The notes under the pieces were generated by a model. It was not told the origin of the DNA and did not search any database. It saw nothing but the letters and a program-made list of their open reading frames with translations. From contig UQWV01000034.1 of NCBI GenBank assembly GCA_900544845.1, positions 1-23,902 on the forward strand: 23,902 nucleotides of DNA, in the 5' to 3' direction. Each line of letters starts with the position of its first letter. Position 1 is the first letter of the stretch. A program made the position numbers and the translations under genes. This stretch comes from an uncultured Collinsella sp. Its GTDB lineage: Bacteria; Actinomycetota; Coriobacteriia; Coriobacteriales; Coriobacteriaceae. Below are positions 7,906 through 13,627 of this stretch, piece by piece.

Positions 7906-7981
7906 GGGTCGTTAGCTCAGTTGGTAGAGCAGGGGACTCTTAATCCCAAGGTCCAGGGTTCGACCCCCTGACGGCCCACCA
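7906..7981 (+). tRNA. tRNA-Lys(CTT), copy 2
   Basis: Same 76-nt sequence as copy 1, 119 bp downstream, with CCA encoded. A strong terminator follows 9 nt later. The two copies point to a recent tandem duplication; a third, decayed unit lies at 8139-8243. Confidence 0.97.
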
Positions 7982-7990
7982 AGGCATTGT

Positions 7991-8021
7991 AAAGCGACTG
8001 GCTTCGGCTGGTCGCTTTTTT
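7991..8021 (+). terminator. Terminator of the tRNA cluster
   Basis: A 12-bp stem (7991-8002 with 8007-8018, including G-U pairs) with a TTCG tetraloop, ending in TTTTTT. It closes the His-Lys-Lys transcript. Confidence 0.92.
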
Positions 8022-8065
8022 GTTGACCTTGCATGGGGTCGAACCCGAAAGGGCGCGGAGCTGAG
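8015..8065 (+). repeat. 51-bp direct repeat, copy 1
   Basis: It begins with the T tract of the terminator and runs through GGGGTCGAACCCGAAAGGGC to CTGAG. The copy at 8193-8243 is identical over all 51 bp, 178 bp further on. Read on the minus strand it contains GGGTTCGACCCC, a T-arm-like string. It codes for nothing recognisable. Confidence 0.95.
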
Positions 8066-8138
8066 GAAACGCGTAAGCGTTTGCCAGCGCAGCGCGCAAG
8101 GCGCCTTGGCGCCGCAGCGGCCGCCTGCGCAGCAGGCT
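8066..8138. repeat. Palindrome-rich filler between tRNA-Lys remnants
   Basis: This 73-bp stretch is almost entirely short inverted repeats: AAACGC-GTAA-GCGTTT (8067-8082), GGCGCC-TT-GGCGCC (around 8100-8113) and GCCTGC-GCA-GCAGGC (around 8123-8137). It occupies the place where the body of a third tRNA-Lys would be expected. It resembles REP-type palindromic DNA, but I cannot confirm copies elsewhere. Confidence 0.55.
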
Positions 8139-8159
8139 GACCCCCTGACGGCCCACCAA
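8139..8159 (+). pseudogene. 3' end remnant of a third tRNA-Lys
   Basis: 21 bp are identical to 7962-7982, that is, the 3' half of the T arm, the acceptor strand, CCA and the next AA of tRNA-Lys copy 2. The 5' part of the gene is missing. The remnant is followed, as in the intact unit, by a terminator and then the 51-bp repeat, so it is a decayed duplicate rather than a chance match. Confidence 0.8.
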
Positions 8160-8167
8160 AGCATGCT

Positions 8168-8199
8168 AAGACGGTCAGCGAAAGTTGGCCGTCTTTTTT
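8168..8199 (+). terminator. Terminator of the decayed tRNA-Lys unit
   Basis: A 12-bp stem (8168-8179 with 8184-8195, with G-U pairs) capped by GAAA and followed by a T tract. The architecture is the same as at 7991-8021, but the stem bases differ, so pairing has been kept while the sequence changed. Confidence 0.85.
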
Positions 8200-8243
8200 G
8201 TTGACCTTGCATGGGGTCGAACCCGAAAGGGCGCGGAGCTGAG
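8193..8243 (+). repeat. 51-bp direct repeat, copy 2
   Basis: Identical to 8015-8065. It starts in the T tract of the second terminator; beyond CTGAG the two copies diverge at once. Confidence 0.95.
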
Positions 8244-8256
8244 AAATCTGCACCGT

Positions 8257-8314
8257 GATTCCCTTAGGGAAAACACGGCTAAAGCCCCGTAGGCGTGTTC
8301 TCCTTAGAGGAATC
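8257..8314. other. Long imperfect hairpin downstream of the flavoprotein gene
   Basis: Arms 8257-8277 (GATTCC...AACACG) and 8294-8314 (CGTGTT...GGAATC) pair at 19 of 21 positions counting G-U on the plus strand, with a 16-nt loop. Neither strand shows a T tract, so it is not a standard terminator. It could be a structured RNA, a 3' stabiliser for the minus-strand flavoprotein mRNA or an end of a lost mobile element. Confidence 0.5.
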
Positions 8315-8374
8315 ATGCTCACAGGGCTCGATGCATGTTGAAAAGTTGTGATCAAACTCAAAGTGAGAATCGAT

Positions 8375-9901
8375 TTAGTCTGCTCGATAGTGCGATCCGA
8401 GACTTTCGGTCCGCTTACGCATGGCTTTGACCATTTCCTGTGCTAGTTGAATCTGTGATTGCAGGCGGGCGAGGGCTGCGACTTCGCTGTCCTGGGCTTT
8501 CTGTGTGCTCAAGGTCGTTGCCTCTGTCTTCAAGCCCTCAAGCTCGTGTAGTGCCTCGGATAGGCCCGTCTCGGTGCGGTTGATCATGCAATAGGTGCTC
8601 ATCGTGTGCTTAAGGCTGTGTGTCAGGCGTTCGGCATCTGCTGTAGCTGTGCCATGCTGGGGGAGGGCGATATCCGCCTTCAGGGCTGTCTCAGGCTCTT
8701 TCTGCGCTGCAAGGGCTGCCGATGCGCCCGCGATGCGTCCGAACACGATGCCGTTGGCGCTTGACAAGCCACCAATGCGGTCGGCGCCGTGCATGCCGCC
8801 TGTTGCCTCGCCACAGGCGTAGAGGCCCTCAACGCCCGTGTACGCGGTCTTGTCGATCCTGATGCCGCCGTTGGCGGCGTGGGCATACATCGCCACGCGC
8901 ATCTCGTCGGTCGGCGCAATGCCGTGCTCGTCTTGTAGCCAGGTGGCAAAAGTCTGCACAAACTCTGGGACATCCTCGCGAGGGAAGTCGTAGTGGAGCG
9001 CTAGGCCTTCGGCACCCGCTTGATCGATGGCAAGATCGATGGCGCGGGAAGCCAGGCGCGATGTGAAGGGGCCATATCCGGAGCGCTGTTCAAGCAAATC
9101 GTCCAGTTTGTCGTCGGCAATATCTTCCGGCTGGTCTACATGTACGTAGCGCCAGGTTTTCTCGTTGAAGACCAGGTTGCGCTTGGGCTCGATGAAGCCC
9201 GGCATCATCTGCATAAACTCTATATTAGTAAGCGATGCACCGTGCGCCAGTGCGATGGCCTGCGAGGAGCTGAGCACATCGGCGGAAGTGAGGCTGCGCT
9301 CGAACAGGCCGCCTGTGCCACCGGCTGCGATGATCGTGGCCTTGGCAGCAAATGGCACGATTCGATCTTCGGTGAGGTCGTAGAGCACGGTTCCGGTGAT
9401 TCTGCCGTTCGTGTCCTCAACAAGGTCGATAAGCTCATGGCGGGGGAGCAGACGAATGCCGAGCGACTCGATCCGGGCCGTCAGAGCGTCCTCAAGGGGC
9501 TTGCGGGTGAGGCCGCGCCACATGCGCGTTTTGTGGTCAAAGCAGGGGATAAACTGCTTTTGCTGAGCGCTCTCAGCGCTTTGCGGACGCTGGAGCTCAA
9601 CGCCCAGGTCTTGCTCGAGCCATTCAATTGCCTGGGGAATGCCGTGCACAAACGTCTGGACAAGCTCGGGGTCGGCGACACCGCCGCCGACGGTCTGGAT
9701 GGTGTCGATGAGGTCCTGCTCATCGTCTTCGTCGACGGGGCCAATAAGGCCGAGGCCCCAGGTTCCGGGGAAGAAGCTCGATCCACTCATAGTCTTGCCG
9801 GCGCTTGCCACAGTGACGGTTGCACCCGTGCGTGCCGCTTCGATGGCGGCGCAAAGGCCCGCAATGCCAGATCCAATTACCAGTACATCAGTCGATTCCA
9901 T
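8375..9901 (-). CDS. FAD-dependent oxidoreductase, NadB/FrdA flavoprotein family
   Basis: A 508-residue soluble flavoprotein of the L-aspartate oxidase/fumarate reductase flavoprotein family. It has the N-terminal FAD-binding fold DVLVIGSGIAGLCAAIEAA (GxGxxG at 10-15), the mid-protein TIIAAGGTGGLFERS segment, and the C-terminal FAD signature GGIRIDKTAYTGVEGLYACG followed by EATGGMHGADRIGGLSSANG. It lacks a Tat or Sec signal, heme-binding motifs and an FMN-binding domain, so it is not a secreted flavocytochrome. NadB activity cannot be asserted: nadA and nadC are not nearby and some signature residues differ. The start at 9901 is preferred over an in-frame ATG at 9958 because AAAGGA lies just upstream and the protein then begins MESTDVLVIG, directly at the FAD fold. 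The 184 bases upstream to the next terminator show no clear promoter. Confidence 0.88.
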   Translation of the reverse strand: MESTDVLVIGSGIAGLCAAIEAARTGATVTVASAGKTMSGSSFFPGTWGLGLIGPVDEDDEQDLIDTIQTVGGGVADPELVQTFVHGIPQAIEWLEQDLGVELQRPQSAESAQQKQFIPCFDHKTRMWRGLTRKPLEDALTARIESLGIRLLPRHELIDLVEDTNGRITGTVLYDLTEDRIVPFAAKATIIAAGGTGGLFERSLTSADVLSSSQAIALAHGASLTNIEFMQMMPGFIEPKRNLVFNEKTWRYVHVDQPEDIADDKLDDLLEQRSGYGPFTSRLASRAIDLAIDQAGAEGLALHYDFPREDVPEFVQTFATWLQDEHGIAPTDEMRVAMYAHAANGGIRIDKTAYTGVEGLYACGEATGGMHGADRIGGLSSANGIVFGRIAGASAALAAQKEPETALKADIALPQHGTATADAERLTHSLKHTMSTYCMINRTETGLSEALHELEGLKTEATTLSTQKAQDSEVAALARLQSQIQLAQEMVKAMRKRTESLGSHYRAD

Positions 9902-10085
9902 CGGATTCCTTTCTCGTCCGGCGCATTGTCGCACGGGTGATCGGCAATGGGGTCGCAAAGACTCGGCAAATCGGTAAAGGGCAAATATGGCAGGTGGGCG
10001 TCATGGACGCTCTGACGCTCCATCTCATCACATCTCGTATTTCGCCGCAGCTGACATATCGGCATTAGCTACTCTGCGTCAGTGT

Positions 10086-10122
10086 AAACAAAAAGAGCCG
10101 CCACCTCGAAAGGTAGCGGCTC
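10086..10122 (-). terminator. Terminator of the GGGtGRT/NifU-like operon
   Basis: On the minus strand, GAGCCGCTACCT-TTCG-AGGTGGCGGCTC (one G-U pair) runs into TTTTTGTTT. It lies 35 nt beyond the last stop codon. Confidence 0.92.
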
Positions 10123-10156
10123 CAAGCTCAACTATATGAGCATCGCGCGGGCGCGA

Positions 10157-11161
10157 TTAGGCCTTGAGGGCCTCCTCGACGGCGACAGCGCAAGCGACGG
10201 TGGCACCGACCATGGGGTTGTTGCCCATGCCGATGAGACCCATCATGTCAACGTGCGCAGGCACGGAGGAAGAACCGGCGAACTGGGCGTCGGAGTGCAT
10301 ACGGCCCATGGTGTCGGTCATGCCGTAAGAGGCAGGGCCGGCGCCCATGTTGTCCGGGTGCAGGGTACGGCCAGTGCCGCCACCAGAAGCGACGGAGAAG
10401 TACTTCTTGCCAGCCTCGATGCGCTCCTTCTTGTAGGTGCCAGCGACGGGGTGCTGGAAGCGCGTGGGGTTGGTGGAGTTACCGGTGATCGAGATGTCGA
10501 CGTTCTCGTGCCACATGATGGCAACGCCCTCGCGGACGTCGTCGGAGCCGTAGCAGTTAACGGCGGCGCGGGGACCATCGGAGTATGGGATGGTCTCGAC
10601 GACCTTGAGCTCGCCCGTGTAGTAGTCGAACTGGGTCTTCACATAGGTGAAGCCGTTGATACGGGCGATGATCTGGGCGGCGTCCTTGCCCAGACCGTTG
10701 AGGATAACGCGCAGCGGCTTCTTGCGAGCCTTGTTGGCGTTCAGAGCCAGACCGATGGCGCCCTCAGCGGCGGCGAAGGACTCGTGGCCGGCCAGGAAGG
10801 CGAAGCACTCGGTGTCGTCGGAGAGCAGCATAGCGCCCAGGTTGCCGTGGCCCAGACCGACCTTGCGGTCCTCAGCGACGGAGCCGGGGACGGTGAAGGC
10901 CTGGATGCCCTCGCCGATGATGGCGGCAGCCTCAGAAGCGGACTTGGCGCCACGCTTGACAGCGAGAGCGCAACCGAGGGTGTAGGCCCACTCGGCGTTC
11001 TGGAAGGCGATGGACTGGGTGTTGTTGACGATCTCACGCGGGTTGAAGCCCTTGTCGGTGCAGATCTGCAGAGCTTCCTCGAGGGAGGCGATGCCGTTGT
11101 CGGCGAGGCACTTGTTGATCTTGTCAGCGCGGCGCTCGTAACCTTCGAACGTAACAGTCAT
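10157..11161 (-). CDS. GGGtGRT protein, uncharacterised family
   Basis: A 334-residue cytoplasmic protein of the family named after its GGGtGRT motif, seen here as GGGTGRT at 260-266 and followed by a Gly/Met-rich block (HPDNMGAGPASYGMTDTMGR). Further conserved-looking blocks are GLGHGNLGAMLLSDDTECFA (102-121), AGHESFAAAEGAIGLA (124-139) and MGLIGMGNNPMVGATVACAV (307-326). It has no membrane segment or signal peptide. The biochemical role is, to my knowledge, unknown; members commonly sit beside a NifU-like Fe-S scaffold gene, as here (18 nt gap, same operon), so a link to Fe-S or another metal centre is inferred. The start ATG 11161 follows GGGAGGGAAA. The family call is firm; the function is open. 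Confidence 0.9.
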   Translation of the reverse strand: MTVTFEGYERRADKINKCLADNGIASLEEALQICTDKGFNPREIVNNTQSIAFQNAEWAYTLGCALAVKRGAKSASEAAAIIGEGIQAFTVPGSVAEDRKVGLGHGNLGAMLLSDDTECFAFLAGHESFAAAEGAIGLALNANKARKKPLRVILNGLGKDAAQIIARINGFTYVKTQFDYYTGELKVVETIPYSDGPRAAVNCYGSDDVREGVAIMWHENVDISITGNSTNPTRFQHPVAGTYKKERIEAGKKYFSVASGGGTGRTLHPDNMGAGPASYGMTDTMGRMHSDAQFAGSSSVPAHVDMMGLIGMGNNPMVGATVACAVAVEEALKA

Positions 11162-11179
11162 AGTTATTTCCCTCCCTTT

Positions 11180-11914
11180 CTACTCGTGAACCGGGAACAC
11201 GCTGGCGACGGAGTGAGTCTCCTCGTCGGTGCGCGGGTCGATGTACTTGGCAGCGTTCTCCCACTGACCATAGTGGCCCATAGCGCCAGCGATGGCCTCC
11301 TCGGGGGTCTTGCCGGCCTTGACGGCGTCGGTGAACTTGCCGAGGTTCAGGAACTCGAATGCGATGATCTCGTTCTTGTCGTTGAGAGCCATGCGGGTGA
11401 CGTAGCCCTGAGCGAGCTCGAGGTAACGAGCGCCCTTGGCCTTGGTGCCGAACATGGTGCCGACCTGAGAGCGAAGGCCCTTGCCGAGGTCGTCGAGGGA
11501 GGCGCCCACGGGCAGGCCGCCCTCGGAGAACGCGGTCTGGCTGCGGCCGTAAACGATCTGCAGGAAGATCTCGCGCATAGCAACGTTGATGGCGTCGCAG
11601 ACGAGGTCGGTGTTGAGGGCCTCGAGGATGGTCTTACCGGGAAGGATCTCGGAAGCCATGGCGGCAGAGTGGGTCATGCCCGAGCAGCCGATGGTCTCAA
11701 CGAGGGCCTCCTCGATGATGCCGTCCTTGACGTTCAGCGTGAGCTTGCAGGCGCCCTGCTGAGGTGCGCACCAACCCACACCGTGCGTAAGACCGGAGAT
11801 GTCGGAAATCTCCTTAGCCTGGACCCACTTGCCCTCCTCGGGGATGGGTGCGGGGCCGTGGTATGCACCCTTGGCAACGGGGCACATGTTCTCCACTTCC
11901 TGTGAGTACTGCAT
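11180..11914 (-). CDS. NifU/IscU-like Fe-S cluster assembly scaffold protein
   Basis: A 244-residue protein whose centre follows the NifU N-terminal scaffold fold: CKLTLNVKDGIIEEALVETIGCSGMTHSAAMASEIL, spanning 56-91, with C56 and C77 in the positions of the first two scaffold cysteines. C106 (LVCDAINVA) and C49 (GWCAPQQGAC) are further candidates for ligands. It is longer than IscU/SufU (about 130-145) because of a roughly 100-residue C-terminal region of its own. It probably builds or carries a cluster for its operon partner, the GGGtGRT protein, and is distinct from SufU at 13193. The start at 11914 is chosen over the upstream ATG at 11998 because GAGGAGAGGC precedes it directly. Confidence 0.88.
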   Translation of the reverse strand: MQYSQEVENMCPVAKGAYHGPAPIPEEGKWVQAKEISDISGLTHGVGWCAPQQGACKLTLNVKDGIIEEALVETIGCSGMTHSAAMASEILPGKTILEALNTDLVCDAINVAMREIFLQIVYGRSQTAFSEGGLPVGASLDDLGKGLRSQVGTMFGTKAKGARYLELAQGYVTRMALNDKNEIIAFEFLNLGKFTDAVKAGKTPEEAIAGAMGHYGQWENAAKYIDPRTDEETHSVASVFPVHE

Positions 11915-12317
11915 GCCTCTCCTCTCTATCGTGTTGGCGTCCCGTCTGGGGGTCGTGGCTGGCGATTGCCGGGCGACCCTTCGAAAGGGACATGACATGC
12001 AGCCCCTATAATACCGCGAAATGCACGGAATATTCGGCGAACGGCTCAGTTTTCGTAGCGAGAAGTCCGGAAGTTTTAATTGAAACGGTTTAACTCTATG
12101 TTCTGTGGTCGTGAACTTCCGTAGAGGGGGTCCGTCTTGGGCAAGCTTTTGGTCGGCTCTTGTAAGTGTTGCAGGGGTTGACCTGTTGCAACGGTGCCGT
12201 TCGCCGCCTGTTTACTGCCTTTGGCCGCGCGAGTGTATTATTTTGCGTGAATGTTTTGATGGCACGCTTCAATCGTGCTGTATTGGATGGCAAGCAGATC
12301 CCGGCGAAGGGAGCGCC
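11915..12317. other. Divergent intergenic region, NifU-like operon / RAYT gene
   Basis: 403 bases without a gene. Next to the minus-strand operon is a short hairpin CCCTTTCGAAGGG (around 11978-11990). An AT-rich patch CTATAATA (12006-12013) could supply a -10 on either strand, though no good -35 is visible. On the plus side are a bulged hairpin GTTGCAGG/CCTG(TT)GCAAC (around 12169-12193) and a weak promoter (TTACTG 12212-12217, TATTAT 12236-12241, 18-bp spacing) before the transposase gene. An AAAC-G-GTTT inverted repeat lies at 12083-12091. Confidence 0.5.
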
Positions 12318-13118
12318 ATGCAGCGCGTTTGGAGAACGGTTACCGGCTTTTACCATGCCTGTGCCCGCGGTACGGGTAAGCAGCTCATCTTTGAGGGCGA
12401 TGAAGACCGGTGGGAGTTTTTGGAGCTGATGCGCGAGTGCTGCCGCGAGGAGGGTGTGACGGTTATCGCCTGGTGCCTTATGGGCAATCACGTGCATTTG
12501 GTGCTTGCAGATTACGAGGACAGGATGAGCGCGGCGATGCACCGGCTGCTCTTGACGTACGCGCGGCGGTTCAATAAACACACGGGGCGCACAGGCCATC
12601 TGTTCCAGAACCGTTTTGACCGGCGCTCGCTCGATACCGACTGGCAGGTGATGGAGGCTATTTGCTCCGTACACGCCGATCCGCAGGAGGCGGGTATTGC
12701 TCTGATTGAGCGCTATCCGTGGAGCAGCTTTGCCGAGTATCTGCGTGCGTACGGCAGTGACGTGACGAAGAGTTTCTCGGACCCCTCCACGGTGCTCGAG
12801 CTCTTTGGCTCCGCCGAGGGCTTTATCGCTTACTCGCTTGAGACGCCCGACGGCTCCGACCCTGTGATCCACGATATGGAAGAGACGGAATGGGAACGGC
12901 ATGCGTTTGCTGACAAGATGGCAAAGCGTCTGGGCGTGCCGCTCAAAGAGCTTAAGACTGTGGCTCCTTCGCGGCGGGACGGGATTATCTTTGCCTTGCA
13001 CGATGGTGGCTATACGGTGCGCGAGATTGAGCGGTATACGGGGATCAGCAAGAGCACCGTTTCTCGCATTGTGCGCGCTTATGTGCGGGTGAACGCGCAG
13101 GCCGAGGTTTCGGAATAG
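12318..13118 (+). CDS. IS200-like Y1 (RAYT-type) transposase with C-terminal HTH
   Basis: A 266-residue HUH single-strand nuclease of the REP-associated tyrosine transposase type. It shows the RAYT opening (GFYHACARGTGKQLIFEGDE), the HUH motif H58-V59-H60 in AWCLMGNHVHLVL, and a candidate catalytic tyrosine Y81 in LLTYARRFNKHTGRTGHLFQ with the usual QNRF just after. Residues about 190-260 add a helix-turn-helix region (AKRLGVPLKELKTV; YTVREIERYTGISKSTVSRI), probably for DNA recognition. RAYTs are usually single-copy, domesticated and linked to palindromic REP DNA rather than to IS ends, and no IS ends are visible here. ATG 12318 follows GAAGGGAG; the frame is open further upstream but without family similarity. 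It stands alone on the plus strand between two minus-strand Fe-S operons. Confidence 0.88.
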   Translation: MQRVWRTVTGFYHACARGTGKQLIFEGDEDRWEFLELMRECCREEGVTVIAWCLMGNHVHLVLADYEDRMSAAMHRLLLTYARRFNKHTGRTGHLFQNRFDRRSLDTDWQVMEAICSVHADPQEAGIALIERYPWSSFAEYLRAYGSDVTKSFSDPSTVLELFGSAEGFIAYSLETPDGSDPVIHDMEETEWERHAFADKMAKRLGVPLKELKTVAPSRRDGIIFALHDGGYTVREIERYTGISKSTVSRIVRAYVRVNAQAEVSE

Positions 13119-13122
13119 AAGC

Positions 13123-13164
13123 GAAAGAAAATGGCCGAACCGCCCTTGTCAAGCGATTCGGCCA
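13123..13164 (-). terminator. Terminator of the suf operon
   Basis: The stem TGGCCGAA/TTCGGCCA (13132-13139 with 13157-13164) has a loop of about 17 nt. On the minus strand it is followed by TTTTCTTTC, suiting termination of the suf transcript. On the plus strand it may also help end the RAYT gene. Confidence 0.7.
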
Positions 13165-13181
13165 ACAAAGTTCTTAAGGTT

Positions 13182-13212
13182 TGGGACAAACACTACTGAT
13201 TATTTTGCCCCT
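13182..13212. promoter_or_regulatory. Third copy of the 31-bp suf/rrf2 palindrome, at the sufU 3' end
   Basis: It starts TGGGACAAACAC and ends TTATTTTGCCCCT. It matches the reverse complement of the operator at 18568-18598 at 26 of 31 positions. The flank CTTAAG-TTT before it also matches the flank of 18612-18642. It overlaps the last codons and stop codon of sufU, so part of it is translated (EGQNNQ). Whether it binds the regulator is unknown. Confidence 0.55.
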
Positions 13213-13627
13213 CGAGCATGCCGTCGAGGGTGCGCCAGGCGAGCTCGGCGCATTTGACGCGGGCGGGCATGTGCGAGATGTCCTGGAGCTGGGCGGCTTC
13301 GTCCAGGTCTTCCAGGTCGTCCTCGGAGAGCTTCTCGCCGCGGATCATGGCGAGGAAGAGTCCCGCCAAGCGACGCGCCTCCTCGACGGTCTCGCCGGTG
13401 ATGAGGTCGGCCATGATGTCGGCGCTGGCCTGGCTGATGGCGCAGCCGTGGCCGATAAAGGATGCCTCCTCGATCACGCCGTTCTCGACACGCAGCTGCA
13501 GAGTGAGCTCGTCGCCGCAGCTGGGGTTGATGCCGTCGTGCTCGTGCGTGGGGGCATCCATCTCGTACTTGTAGTCGGGGTGCGAGTTGTGCTCCATAAA
13601 CGTGGTGGAGGTGTACAGATTACCCAT
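13193..13627 (-). CDS. sufU: SufU Fe-S assembly / sulfur-transfer protein
   Basis: A 144-residue SufU, the zinc protein that accepts persulfide sulfur from SufS in Gram-positive suf systems. The zinc/active-site set is visible: C37 and D39 in NPSCGDELTLQL, C62 in GHGCAISQAS and C126 in RVKCAELAW. The acidic insertion between the second and third cysteines (about 80-118) separates SufU from IscU. ATG 13627 overlaps the end of sufS by 8 nt, indicating translational coupling. It is the last gene of sufCBDSU. Confidence 0.95.
   Translation of the reverse strand: MGNLYTSTTFMEHNSHPDYKYEMDAPTHEHDGINPSCGDELTLQLRVENGVIEEASFIGHGCAISQASADIMADLITGETVEEARRLAGLFLAMIRGEKLSEDDLEDLDEAAQLQDISHMPARVKCAELAWRTLDGMLEGQNNQ

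Noticed and set aside
7787..8243. CRISPR-like repeat array
   Set aside because: The repeats are tRNA genes and duplicated downstream DNA with only two or three copies, irregular spacing and no cas genes.
7912..8361. Minus-strand frame giving GGPSGGRTLDLGIKSPLLYQ
   Set aside because: It is the reverse reading of the tRNA-Lys gene and the 51-bp repeats, a familiar type of annotation artefact.
10136..11905. 589-codon open frame on the plus strand
   Set aside because: Opposite strand of the GGGtGRT and NifU-like genes, which have clear families and SDs; the shadow is Gly/Val/Asp-rich only.
12081..12093. LacI/CcpA-type operator (TGAAACGGTTTAA)
   Set aside because: Only a 9-bp core is symmetric and it is far from any convincing promoter.
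12105..12317. 71-residue N-terminal extension of the transposase
   Set aside because: The frame is open but Cys/Arg-rich and unlike RAYT proteins; a clear SD precedes ATG 12318.
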